Below are positions 9,232-16,649 of a stretch of DNA of 64,000 nucleotides, in pieces. How positions within the stretch are numbered: the first letter of the stretch is position 1; every line of letters starts with the position of its first letter. This DNA is from JBBQRS01 sp038214535 (GTDB lineage: Bacteria; Chloroflexota; Anaerolineae; CG2-30-64-16), in the NCBI GenBank assembly GCA_038214535.1, contig JBBQRS010000007.1, positions 12,275 to 76,274 of the forward strand, read 5' to 3'. Below the pieces are notes generated by a model, which ran no database searches, was not told the origin of the DNA, and saw only the letters and a program-made list of their open reading frames with translations. The position numbers were made by a program, and so were the translations under genes.

Positions 9232-9702
9232 TCAATCGTCCTCGAAACTGCGAGGACGCTGACGCCTGGATTTGATCGAGCTGCGTTGCCGTTTCTCTTC
9301 CAGGCGGCGCTCGCGGGCGGCGCGGGTGGGGCGGGTTGCCACGCGGCGGCGGCGCTCTTTGAGCGCGCCGGCAAGCAACGCCTGGAATCGCCTGAGGGCG
9401 TCTTCGCGATTCTCGGTCTGGCTGCGGGTGGCGGACGACACGATGCGTAGCACCCCGCTCGTGTCCACCTGGCCGCTCAAACGGTGCAGCAGCGTGTGCC
9501 GTTGGCTCTCGGTCAGGCTGGGCGAGTTGGCGATATCGAACAGCAACTCGACGCGCGTTTCGCTGCGATTGACGTGCTGCCCGCCCGGCCCGCCGCTGCG
9601 GCTGAAACGGAAGCGCAACTCATCCGGATGGATCGTGAGTTCCGGCGTGATCCAGATTCGATCGGCGCCTGCGTCCGGCGTATCGGGGATTATCGGTTCC
9701 AT
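9232..9702 (-). CDS. arfB: Alternative ribosome-rescue factor ArfB (peptidyl-tRNA hydrolase)
   Basis: A 156-residue protein of the class I release factor catalytic-domain family without codon-recognition domains. The catalytic loop is SGGPGGQHVN with GGQ at about 40-42, preceded by the typical EIRFRFSRS-like strand. The long C-terminal tail is strongly basic (RRRR..., EEKRQRSSIKSRRQRP), as expected for ArfB, whose tail enters the empty mRNA channel of stalled ribosomes so that GGQ can release the nascent chain. Length (about 140-155) fits. It converges with fba and diverges from the DUF2007 gene. I see no stop-codon recognition motif, so a normal release factor is unlikely. Confidence 0.93.
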   Translation of the reverse strand: MEPIIPDTPDAGADRIWITPELTIHPDELRFRFSRSGGPGGQHVNRSETRVELLFDIANSPSLTESQRHTLLHRLSGQVDTSGVLRIVSSATRSQTENREDALRRFQALLAGALKERRRRVATRPTRAARERRLEEKRQRSSIKSRRQRPRSFEDD

Positions 9703-9770
9703 GCGGCCATTTTCTCACGCGTTCGACAGGCGGGCAAAATTGCGGCCGCGAGCTGAATCCCCGGCGTTTC

Positions 9771-9799
9771 TTGACAGGCGCACGCAGAGGTCGTATACA
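9771..9799 (+). promoter_or_regulatory. Sigma-70-like promoter for the DUF2007 gene
   Basis: Consensus TTGACA (9771-9776), 17-bp spacer, TATACA (9794-9799), about 45 bases before the start at 9846. Confidence 0.75.
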
Positions 9800-9845
9800 T
9801 GAATGGACGCGCTGAGTAAACACGTTTTGGTGATAGGAGAGTATG

Positions 9846-10103
9846 ATGGCAGAAACACAATTCGTCACGGTCTATCGTTCACAGGGGATGCTGGGCGCGC
9901 AGGTCATCAAGGGAAAGCTGGAGCTTGCCGGCATTCCAGCCTATCTGCGTTATGAAGCGGTGGGGCAAGTTCTGGGGCTGACGGTGGACGGGTTGGGGAT
10001 GGTGGAAGTTCAGGTGCCGGAGGAAGCGGTTGATGTGGCGATGGAGCTCATCCAGGAGGACGACGAGGATACAGGTGAGTTCTTCGAAGACCAAACGAGT
10101 TGA
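9846..10103 (+). CDS. DUF2007-type putative signal-transducing protein
   Basis: A small acidic 85-residue protein. The layout is that of DUF2007: FVTVYRSQG followed by an alpha-beta unit (IKGKLELAGIPAYL), a strand with VEVQVPEEAVDVAMELI, and an acidic tail. DUF2007 proteins are small ferredoxin-like folds of unknown role, sometimes annotated as putative signal transducers. Two ATGs overlap at 9843 and 9846; AGGAGA at 9835-9840 gives better spacing to 9846. A near-consensus promoter precedes it and another precedes the next gene, so it may be transcribed alone. There is no membrane segment and no cysteine cluster. Confidence 0.8.
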   Translation: MAETQFVTVYRSQGMLGAQVIKGKLELAGIPAYLRYEAVGQVLGLTVDGLGMVEVQVPEEAVDVAMELIQEDDEDTGEFFEDQTS

Positions 10104-10152
10104 CAGACGCCGGTGAGAGGTGTTCGATTGTGTTTCGAATTCCGGGTGCTAT

Positions 10153-10181
10153 TTGGTGAAGCAGGCAAGTCTTGCTATAAT
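10153..10181 (+). promoter_or_regulatory. Sigma-70-like promoter for the 525-residue gene
   Basis: TTGGTG (10153-10158), 17-bp spacer, perfect TATAAT (10176-10181), about 55 bases before the GTG start. Confidence 0.7.
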
Positions 10182-10236
10182 AATGCGTTAGATCAAAACG
10201 AAACATATATGGCATGATGAAGAGGAGAAGCGCCGG

Positions 10237-11814
10237 GTGATTCAACGTAACACGCAGACCCCCGAGTACTGGCAAGACCCCACCCTGAGTCAGGACGATA
10301 TCGAATTCCTCCACACCTTGATTCATGACGCCGGCAGCCCGCTTACCACCCGTGAACTGGCGGAGAAGCTGGTGGCCGAGCGATGCCGGCGCGAAGAGGC
10401 GCAACTCCGCAGCGAGTTGTCGCGCGGCGAGATTTATCAACCGAAGAAAGCGTTTGAGATTGGCGCGAAGGTGATCTTCCCCGCGCTCGACTACCGGCTG
10501 GGCGAAGTCGTGGCAATACGGACAGGCCAGAATCCGGAATACGGCGAATTCGACGTCATCACGGTGGATTTTGGGACCGACCGTCGCCAACGCACCTTTG
10601 CCGCCCGGCTGACTGCCGCCCATAAGCTGAATGCTGACCCCGTAGAGCAGGCCATTGCCGGCGACCTTGCGGCCCCTGAAGAGTTGCTCCAGGGCGTGGC
10701 CGCGGGCGTGCCGGTCATGCTTGCGACGGCGCTGGCTGCCCGCGAGGAATTCGCGCGGTTCGAGAACCGTTGGCTCCCGCGCGATCTGTTGGCCGAGGTT
10801 CACGTCGGGCATCTCAATATCGCGGAAGCCTTGATCGAGTTGCGTAACGCGCCGCTGGACACCAACGCCTTGCTGAAGGAGATTGATCTCCCTGCGGAAG
10901 TGCCGCACGATGTCGCGGCGTTTTCACTGCAAAGCGTGCTGGAAGCCGATGGCCGCTTCGATCAGGTTGGTCCCGGCGATAAGCGGATGTGGTATCTTAA
11001 GCGCCTCGAACCGGCCGAAGCGATGGAGATGCCGCCGTCGTTGCGCTATACGCCCATCGCCTATGACAAAACGGCGCTGAGCGGGGCGTTACAGCAGTTG
11101 GCGTGGGAGTTGGACGACGAGTGGAGCGAGATTGAGGTGGATTCGCCTGACCTCCGGCCCGCGACGCCCAGCGCCACTATCCGGCTGATTTATCCACACC
11201 TGGTGGCCGGGACGCTGCCCTTGAACCGCCACAACAAGGCCTTCTTCCCGCGCGGTTTCGGCGAGCGCACCATGGTCACGCTGATTGATGGGCGATGGGG
11301 CCAGCGCTTCCCAGCCTGGGTCGTGCATAACGGCAAGTACATTGCCGGGCTGCGCGGCTGGTTCGAGCAGCACAAGCTCCCTGCCGGCGCCTACATCGTG
11401 CTGGAACGGCGTGATGACTCGGATGAGATCGTGGTGGATTTCCGCCCGCGCCGGATGCGGCGTGAGTGGACCCGCTGGGCGCACGTGGTGGATGGTCGGT
11501 TGGACATCCAGCCGCGCAAGCAGGAAGTCGCCTGCGAGCATGACGAACTGATGATCATCGGCGACGAGTCACCGGCCGAGATCGCAAAGTTGCGCGAAAG
11601 CCCGGCCTATGCGGAAGCGCCGATGGATGATCTGGTGTATGAAGTGTTCACTGAGTTGGCCGGCCTCAGCACGCAGGGCAGCGTCAACGCCCGCACGATC
11701 TACAGCACGGTCAATGTCGTGCGCCGGTGCATCCCCGGCCCGATTTTTGCGTCTCTGGCGACCGATGCTCGATACCAGTCGGTGGGGCAGGATGAGTTCC
11801 GCCTCGCAGTATAG
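10237..11814 (+). CDS. Uncharacterised 525-residue protein with N-terminal wHTH-like segment
   Basis: I do not recognise a named family. Residues about 15-50 (DDIEFLHTL..PLTTRELAEKLV) look like a winged-helix or HARE-HTH-like helical segment. Residues about 70-125 (GAKVIFPALDYRLGEVVAI...YGEFDVITVDFG) read as a small beta-barrel, KOW/SH3-like, that could bind nucleic acid. The rest is mixed alpha-beta with many charged residues and no clear catalytic motif; there are no membrane segments or cysteine pairs. The start is GTG 10237 after GAGGAG, with a TATAAT promoter upstream. The next gene, also uncharacterised, starts 26 bases downstream, so the two probably form an operon. Nucleic-acid binding is only a guess. 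Confidence 0.75.
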   Translation: MIQRNTQTPEYWQDPTLSQDDIEFLHTLIHDAGSPLTTRELAEKLVAERCRREEAQLRSELSRGEIYQPKKAFEIGAKVIFPALDYRLGEVVAIRTGQNPEYGEFDVITVDFGTDRRQRTFAARLTAAHKLNADPVEQAIAGDLAAPEELLQGVAAGVPVMLATALAAREEFARFENRWLPRDLLAEVHVGHLNIAEALIELRNAPLDTNALLKEIDLPAEVPHDVAAFSLQSVLEADGRFDQVGPGDKRMWYLKRLEPAEAMEMPPSLRYTPIAYDKTALSGALQQLAWELDDEWSEIEVDSPDLRPATPSATIRLIYPHLVAGTLPLNRHNKAFFPRGFGERTMVTLIDGRWGQRFPAWVVHNGKYIAGLRGWFEQHKLPAGAYIVLERRDDSDEIVVDFRPRRMRREWTRWAHVVDGRLDIQPRKQEVACEHDELMIIGDESPAEIAKLRESPAYAEAPMDDLVYEVFTELAGLSTQGSVNARTIYSTVNVVRRCIPGPIFASLATDARYQSVGQDEFRLAV

Positions 11815-11840
11815 GGCCTGTCCCGGAAAAGAGAATCAAC

Positions 11841-12269
11841 ATGGCTGTGTGGAAACGACCTTCGGTCGAGACGAAATATCATATAGATTACGATTGGTGG
11901 GAAGCGAACGGTAAGGATGTGCGCGTCGCCGTGCGCGGGCAGCTCTGCAAAGAGTGCCAGGATCGCTTCCCCGATCATCGCAACACGGAGATGGTGGATT
12001 GGGTGGATCCGGAGACTGCCGAAGTTATCAAGGGTGATGTGCTGATGCAGTGCCTGCGTACCGAGTGTGCCCAAATGCCCGATTTCATCGGGCGAACCAA
12101 TCCGCTGGTTACCAACCTGTTTCGCATTTTCTTGCTGAATGGGAATCAACCCCTGTCACCGCTTGATTTGGAAAAACAACTGCCGTGGAGTGAGGCGAAT
12201 ACGATCTTACGCACACTGGCAGGCGGCACGGTGTACATGGGGATGCGACCTGCGCCGGTCGCCGACTGA
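11841..12269 (+). CDS. Uncharacterised 142-residue Cys-containing protein
   Basis: I do not recognise the family. The protein contains CKEC at about residues 36-39 and a second pair CLRTEC about 40 residues later, a CxxC/CxxxxC arrangement that could hold one zinc ion. The C-terminal half (LVTNLFRIFLLNGNQPLSPLDLEKQL..ANTILRTLAGG) resembles a helical winged-helix unit. Read together this could be a small zinc-ribbon plus wHTH protein, a combination common among DNA- or RNA-associated factors, but this is inference. It lies 26 bases after the 525-residue gene and converges on tlyA. The start ATG 11841 follows a purine-rich GGAAAAGAGAA stretch. Confidence 0.75.
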   Translation: MAVWKRPSVETKYHIDYDWWEANGKDVRVAVRGQLCKECQDRFPDHRNTEMVDWVDPETAEVIKGDVLMQCLRTECAQMPDFIGRTNPLVTNLFRIFLLNGNQPLSPLDLEKQLPWSEANTILRTLAGGTVYMGMRPAPVAD

Positions 12270-12282
12270 ACGATTCGATGCG

Positions 12283-12309
12283 GTGCGACGCCTGAACAGA
12301 GCGTCGCAC
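12283..12309. other. Perfect hairpin between convergent genes
   Basis: GTGCGACGC (12283-12291), 9-base loop, GCGTCGCAC (12301-12309), between the 142-residue gene and the end of tlyA. No U-run follows, so it may or may not terminate transcription. Confidence 0.5.
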
Positions 12310-13143
12310 TTACGCGTCTGCGGCCAGACAGGCCGCAATCCAAGCGTTGAGCAGATCCTCGGTCGGGGGCGTCGCGCCCAGCCGCAACCAGGCTAGAAAT
12401 TCGACGTTGCCCGCGGGGCCTTTGATGGGCGAACGAATCAACCCGCCCGGACTCAACCCCAGCCCGACCGCACCCTTGAGCCGGTCGGCCAGCACCCGGC
12501 GGTGCAACGCGGGATCGCGCACGACTCCGCCCTTGCCCACTTGCCCCTTGCCCACTTCGAATTGCGGCTTGATCAGCGCGATGATCTGCCCGACGGGGGT
12601 CAGCATCGTCGCGACGTGCGGCAAGACGAGCTGGAGGCCGATGAAGGAAACGTCAATCGTCGCCAGGCTAACCGGTTCGGGCAGGGGGTCCAAGTGACGG
12701 ATGTTGGTGCGCTCGATGGAGATGACGCGCGCATCCTGGCGCAACGACCAGGCGAGCTGCCCGTAGCCCACGTCTATGGCGTAGACGCGCGCTGCGCCAC
12801 GCTGGAGCAGGCAGTCGGTGAAGCCGCCGGTGGACGCGCCGATGTCGGCGCAGACCCAGCCGGTGGGGTCGAGGCCGAACGCATCGAGTGCGGCTTCGAG
12901 CTTCAGTCCGCCGCGGCTGACGTAGGCCAGTGGTTGCTTCACGGTGAGCGCCGTGTCCTCCGCGACCGTCATGCCTGGCTTGGCCGCCGCCTGGCCTTCG
13001 ATGCTCACCTCGCCGGCCATAATGAGGCGTTGCGCTTGCGAGCGGGTCGGCGCCAGCCCGCGCGCGACGACTAATTCGTCCAGACGCATGGCCTTGCGTT
13101 TGGCGGGGCCGGGTGGGGCTGGGGGTGGAAGTTCGGGTGTCAT
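12310..13143 (-). CDS. tlyA: TlyA-family rRNA 2'-O-methyltransferase
   Basis: A 277-residue protein with an N-terminal S4 RNA-binding domain (MRLDELVVARGLAPTRSQAQ, about 19-80) followed by an FtsJ/RrmJ-like SAM-dependent methyltransferase domain: the SAM loop DIGASTGGFTDCLL, then DVGYGQLAW, the catalytic-region TIDVSFIGL and ALIKPQFEVGK. These motifs fit TlyA, which 2'-O-methylates cytidines of 16S/23S rRNA; older databases call it haemolysin A. I chose ATG 13143 because GTGAGG lies 8 bases upstream; the longer frame from 13182 overlaps the promoter. It is transcribed divergently from the prenyltransferase gene, with each side having its own -35/-10. Confidence 0.92.
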   Translation of the reverse strand: MTPELPPPAPPGPAKRKAMRLDELVVARGLAPTRSQAQRLIMAGEVSIEGQAAAKPGMTVAEDTALTVKQPLAYVSRGGLKLEAALDAFGLDPTGWVCADIGASTGGFTDCLLQRGAARVYAIDVGYGQLAWSLRQDARVISIERTNIRHLDPLPEPVSLATIDVSFIGLQLVLPHVATMLTPVGQIIALIKPQFEVGKGQVGKGGVVRDPALHRRVLADRLKGAVGLGLSPGGLIRSPIKGPAGNVEFLAWLRLGATPPTEDLLNAWIAACLAADA

Positions 13144-13160
13144 GTTGAAAACCTCACATG

Positions 13161-13189
13161 ATTCTAGCGGTGTGACGCGCACGTGTCAA
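13161..13189 (-). promoter_or_regulatory. Sigma-70-like promoter for tlyA
   Basis: On the minus strand: TTGACA (13189-13184), 17-bp spacer, TAGAAT (13166-13161), about 18 bases before ATG 13143, giving a very short leader. Confidence 0.75.
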
Positions 13190-13211
13190 AGGTGGTGTGA
13201 GAAATGCGCTG

Positions 13212-13286
13212 CCGGATTCGAGGCTTCGGCCGGGTCGGCGCATTGCGCGAGGAACCGGTGTGACCGCCTGAAGGCTCGAATCCAGG
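13212..13286. repeat. Palindromic repeat C, copy 1
   Basis: An imperfect inverted repeat: left arm CCGGATTCGAGGCTTCGGCC, right arm ACCGCCTGAAGGCTCGAATC, about 30-base centre. It lies between divergent tlyA and UbiA-family promoters. Second copy at 43407-43471. Confidence 0.75.
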
Positions 13287-13305
13287 AAAATGTGCGGGCC
13301 GGTAG

Positions 13306-13334
13306 TTGACCGTGAGATTTCGCTGGGGTATCAT
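13306..13334 (+). promoter_or_regulatory. Sigma-70-like promoter for the UbiA-family gene
   Basis: TTGACC (13306-13311), 17-bp spacer, TATCAT (13329-13334), 27 bases before ATG 13361. Confidence 0.65.
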
Positions 13335-13360
13335 CTGCCCATCAGGAGAGCGCTGCTTGC

Positions 13361-14287
13361 ATGAACGAGGCGACCGACGTGCGTGAAACCGAAAAACCGG
13401 CAGAGGCGGCTTCCTCACAGGCCGTCCTGCTGTTGCGCACCATGCGCCCGAAACAGTGGACCAAGAATCTCTTCATCTGGGCCGCCCTGATCTTCGACCG
13501 CAAGCTGTTTCAACCGCTGCCCTTCTTGCAGACGCTGGTCGCGTTCATCCTGTTCTGCATGGTTACCAGCGTCGTCTATATCATCAACGACCTGGTAGAT
13601 GTCGCGAAAGACCGGCAGCACCCGACCAAACGCAATCGTCCGCTGGCGTCAGGGGCGTTGAATCCGCAGGTAGCGATTATCGGGGCAGTTGTTTTGTTCC
13701 TGATGTCCATTCCCGCCGCGCTCTGGCTCGGCCTCGATTTCGCGCTGATCCTCTACGGCTATCTCGTCCTGATGATCGCTTATTCGTTCCGGCTGAAGAA
13801 CATCGTGATCGTGGATGTGCTGACGCTGGCGGCGGGGTTCGTGCTACGTGTGGCGGCGGGCGTGGTGGCGATCAACGCCGAGCGGTTCTCGCCGTGGCTT
13901 TACGTCTGCATGGTGCTGCTGGCGCTGTTCCTCGCGATTGGGAAACGCCGACAGGAGATCGTCCTCCTCGAAGGCTCAAGCGCCGAGACGCGCGCCATCT
14001 TGCAGGAATATAACCTGCGCTTCCTGGACGAGATGCTGGCGCTGGTCAGTTCGAGCACCATCATGGCGTACTCGTTCTACACCTTCTCCGCGCCGAACCT
14101 GCCGCCCAACCATCTGATGATGCTGACGATTCCGTTTGTGCTGTACGGGCTGTTTCGTTATCTCTATCTCATCCACGTCAAGGGCGAGACGGACCCACCC
14201 GACGCCGTGCTGCTCAAAGACCGCCCGCTGCTGATTGACGTTGTGCTTTTTGGGCTCGTCGTTGTCCTGATTTTTTACTTTACATAA
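13361..14287 (+). CDS. UbiA-family transferase, decaprenyl-phosphate phosphoribosyltransferase-like
   Basis: A 308-residue integral membrane protein with about nine hydrophobic helices. The opening MRPKQWTKNLFIWAALIFD and the first Asp-rich motif NDLVDVAKDRQHPTKRNRPL match the subgroup of UbiA enzymes that includes decaprenyl-phosphate 5-phosphoribosyltransferase, which moves phosphoribose from PRPP to a polyprenyl phosphate. The second motif region reads IVDVLTLAAGFVLRVAAG. In actinobacteria the product feeds arabinofuranose donors; in this organism it would supply a polyprenyl-linked pentose for envelope glycans, which suits the glycosyltransferase region downstream. That link is inference, and no DprE1/DprE2 epimerase is seen here. 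Other UbiA substrates are possible. Confidence 0.85.
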   Translation: MNEATDVRETEKPAEAASSQAVLLLRTMRPKQWTKNLFIWAALIFDRKLFQPLPFLQTLVAFILFCMVTSVVYIINDLVDVAKDRQHPTKRNRPLASGALNPQVAIIGAVVLFLMSIPAALWLGLDFALILYGYLVLMIAYSFRLKNIVIVDVLTLAAGFVLRVAAGVVAINAERFSPWLYVCMVLLALFLAIGKRRQEIVLLEGSSAETRAILQEYNLRFLDEMLALVSSSTIMAYSFYTFSAPNLPPNHLMMLTIPFVLYGLFRYLYLIHVKGETDPPDAVLLKDRPLLIDVVLFGLVVVLIFYFT

Positions 14288-14299
14288 TCTGCAAAGCCT

Positions 14300-14404
14300 C
14301 GCGGAGTGCGCATCCTCAGATGCGCATCTTCGTGGCGTCGTTGCACATCTTAGGATGCGCACTCCGCGGGAATAACGCATCGCGGCGCATCTGAGGATGC
14401 GCAC
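14300..14404. repeat. Dispersed repeat E, three arms
   Basis: Arms at 14300-14325 and 14343-14368 form a 26-bp inverted repeat (24 matches). A third arm at 14385-14404 (GCGCATCTGAGGATGCGCAC) is identical over 20 bases to 48474-48493. The cluster fills the gap between the UbiA-family gene and the convergent pterin dehydratase. Confidence 0.85.
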
Positions 14405-14419
14405 GCCGCAACACCTGGT

Positions 14420-14701
14420 TTAGGACGCAATCGCGTTGATCGCGCCCGCAAGGTCAAAATCTTTGGCTGTGAGGCCGCCGGCGTCGTGGGTGGAGAGCGT
14501 CAGGATCACATCGCGGTATTTGATCAGGATGTCGGGATGGTGATCCTGCTTCTCGGCAAGCTGGCCCACCGCGGCGGCAAAAACCAGCGCAGCAGGAAAA
14601 CCGGGGAGGGTGAACGTCCGCGTGATGGCGTCGTCTTCGCGCGTCCAGCCCGGAGTTGCGGCGAGACGGGTTGTGATGTCGGCGTTGGATAACTTGTCCA
14701 T
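14420..14701 (-). CDS. phhB: Pterin-4a-carbinolamine dehydratase
   Basis: A 93-residue protein of normal PCD/DCoH length. The active-site signature is present: EKQDHHPDILIKYRDV followed by LSTHDAGGLTAKDFDLA, with the paired His and the downstream His/Asp expected of the family. It dehydrates 4a-hydroxytetrahydrobiopterin, recycling the cofactor of aromatic amino acid hydroxylases; in bacteria lacking those it may serve other pterins such as molybdopterin. ATG 14701 has AGGAG 7 bases upstream. No hydroxylase gene is nearby. It is flanked by repeat E downstream and by a hairpin in its leader. Confidence 0.93.
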   Translation of the reverse strand: MDKLSNADITTRLAATPGWTREDDAITRTFTLPGFPAALVFAAAVGQLAEKQDHHPDILIKYRDVILTLSTHDAGGLTAKDFDLAGAINAIAS

Positions 14702-14728
14702 TGTTTGCTCCTGAGGTATGATGAGGCC

Positions 14729-14759
14729 CTGACGCAGGGAAATCTGTCGCCTGCGTCAG
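14729..14759. other. Perfect 10-bp hairpin between divergent genes
   Basis: CTGACGCAGG (14729-14738), 11-base loop, CCTGCGTCAG (14750-14759), between divergent phhB and the 3D-domain gene. It may be an operator for either gene or a leader structure. Confidence 0.5.
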
Positions 14760-14830
14760 TGACCCAACAGTCTGCCATGCCCTCATTATCGTTGACTGCG
14801 GCTGTTGAGCACGTAATCTGAACTCCACAT

Positions 14831-16420
14831 ATGTATTCGACTTCAGAAGAAACCGCCTATACGGTCCGCGTTGAGCAAAGCCCGAGTCACGGCATTGCCG
14901 CGCCCCATACATCGCCCATCGTTGCCAAAGTTCCGTGGCTGCTGTTGATGCGGCTGGCGGCGGTCGGCGCGCTGGCGCTCGCCGTGGTCATCGCCGTGCA
15001 TTGGACGACTGCCGAACGGCTCTCGGTGGTGGTGAGCGTTGACGGGCAGACCGACGTGGTCACATCGTTCCGACCCACCGTCGGCGCGCTCCTGGCCGAC
15101 CTGGGGATCGAACTGCGCCCCGAAGATGACCTCCAACCGGCGGCGGAGACACCGCTCGACGCCGATATGCGTATCACCATTCAGCGCGCCCATCCCTTCG
15201 TCATCGAGGCGGACGGCGCGGCGCGCAAGGTGTACAGTCACGCGAGGACGGTGGGTGATCTGCTGGCCGAAGCAAACATCGGCGTTAAGGCGGGCGATCA
15301 GGTTCGGCTTGGCTCGCGCGGGGCCACCCTGACCACGCCGCTTGAGATCAAAAAGGCCGCCGGTCAAGCTGCCCCGGCTGTACCTGCGCGCGCCTGGGAA
15401 GCTGCCTTGCCGGAGGGACCCAGGGTTTCTGTGCTGCGGTCTATTCCCATTACGGTGGACGACGGCAGCGTTCCCTACACCATTTACACCACGGCCTCCA
15501 CCATCGGCGAGGCGTTGCTCGACGCCGAGTTGACGCTCTATCTCGGCGACCGCGTCGAGCCGGCGCTGGGCACACCCGCTAGGGCCGGGCAACGTGTCTT
15601 CATCTCCCGCTCGAAGTCGGTCGTGGTTGACGCGGGCGGTCACCGCGTGCGCACGCGCACCCGCGGCAAGAGCGTTGGCGATGCGTTGGTGGACCTGGGC
15701 CTCTACGTAGCCGGGTCTGACCGGGTATCGCCCGCGCTCGACAGCCGCCTGACTGACCACATGGAGATCGCCGTCACCCGCGTGCGCGAAGCGGTGCTCG
15801 TCGAGCGCGAGATCATCCCGTATGAAGCCATCATGGTCCCGGATGACAATCTGGAACTCGATCAGAAGCGTCTCGCGCAACAGGGTAAGGATGGCGAGTT
15901 CCGTACGCGCTACAAGGTCGTGGAAGAGAACGACGCGGAGGTCAGCCGGGAGATGACGGACGCCTGGGTCGCAGCCGAGCCTGTGACACATATGACTGCC
16001 TATGGCCGGAAACTTGTGTCGAAACCGTTGGATACACCCGAAGGCCCCGTCAATTACTGGCGCAAGATTCGGATGTACGCGACCTCTTATTCGCCCAAGC
16101 GTTCCGGCACGCCGCAATCCGCGCCCTGGTATGGCCGCACCCGGGTGGGCCTCACTCTGCGCAGGGGGATCGTCGCCGTGGACACCAGCGTCATCCCGCT
16201 CCGTAGCAAGGTCTACGTCCCCGGTTATGGGATCGCGATTGCCGGCGACACAGGCGGCGGCGTGCGCGGCAAGTGGATTGATCTCGGCTTCGAGGACCAT
16301 GATTACGAGTCATGGCATCGCTGGGTAGATGTCTATGTGCTGGACCCGCCCCCGGCCCCCCGGCAGATCCGCTGGGTGCTCCCGAATTACCCGCCGCCCG
16401 GTTTCCCGTATAACCGCTAA
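14831..16420 (+). CDS. YabE-like cell-wall protein: DUF348 repeats, G5 and 3D domains
   Basis: A 529-residue exported protein. One transmembrane or signal-anchor helix (WLLLMRLAAVGALALAVVIA, about 37-56) is followed by three to four ubiquitin-like DUF348 modules (for example VVVSVDGQTDVVTSFRPTVG, then AARKVYSHARTVGDLLAE, then HRVRTRTRGKSVGDALVD). Next is a G5-like segment (REIIPYEAIMVPDDNLELD) and a C-terminal 3D domain with the Asp residues in IVAVDTSVIPLRSKVYVPGYG, AGDTGG and WIDLGF. This is the architecture of YabE and resuscitation-promoting-factor-like proteins, where the 3D (MltA-like) barrel is thought to act on peptidoglycan. The proline-rich tail PPPAPRQ...PNYPPPGFPYNR may reach the wall. 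A wall-remodelling role is from family knowledge; substrate unproven. Confidence 0.88.
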   Translation: MYSTSEETAYTVRVEQSPSHGIAAPHTSPIVAKVPWLLLMRLAAVGALALAVVIAVHWTTAERLSVVVSVDGQTDVVTSFRPTVGALLADLGIELRPEDDLQPAAETPLDADMRITIQRAHPFVIEADGAARKVYSHARTVGDLLAEANIGVKAGDQVRLGSRGATLTTPLEIKKAAGQAAPAVPARAWEAALPEGPRVSVLRSIPITVDDGSVPYTIYTTASTIGEALLDAELTLYLGDRVEPALGTPARAGQRVFISRSKSVVVDAGGHRVRTRTRGKSVGDALVDLGLYVAGSDRVSPALDSRLTDHMEIAVTRVREAVLVEREIIPYEAIMVPDDNLELDQKRLAQQGKDGEFRTRYKVVEENDAEVSREMTDAWVAAEPVTHMTAYGRKLVSKPLDTPEGPVNYWRKIRMYATSYSPKRSGTPQSAPWYGRTRVGLTLRRGIVAVDTSVIPLRSKVYVPGYGIAIAGDTGGGVRGKWIDLGFEDHDYESWHRWVDVYVLDPPPAPRQIRWVLPNYPPPGFPYNR

Positions 16421-16466
16421 GCCCCACGTGGCGTCTCCGGGTACACCCAGTTCACCATGTCCTTCC

Positions 16467-16527
16467 CTTCGTAGTGACGGCTTCAGTCGTTGCATTACCC
16501 CCAACGGCTGAGGCTGTCACTACGAAG
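16467..16527. repeat. Palindromic repeat B, copy 1
   Basis: 25-base arms (16467-16491 and 16503-16527, 22 of 25 matching) around an 11-base centre, containing GTAGTGACGGCTTCAG. Other copies: 45636-45701 and 61732-61792. Confidence 0.9.
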
Positions 16528-16578
16528 TGGCCGGTCAGGCTACAAAGGAGGGCGATGCGCAGTTTTCGGATAGATACT

Positions 16579-16608
16579 TTGTCGTTTGCCCGCGCCCGGT
16601 GCTATAAT
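16579..16608 (+). promoter_or_regulatory. Promoter for the envelope-glycan operon
   Basis: TTGTCG (16579-16584), 18-bp spacer, perfect TATAAT (16603-16608), about 40 bases before GTG 16650. The genes from 16650 to 25566 are tightly packed on the same strand. Confidence 0.6.
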
Positions 16609-16649
16609 CGTGGCGTTTGTTATCAATTTGGGTCAATGGAAATTAGCCA

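Noticed and set aside
14420..14701. Possible link of pterin dehydratase to aromatic hydroxylation
   Set aside because: No phenylalanine or other aromatic hydroxylase gene is visible in the window.
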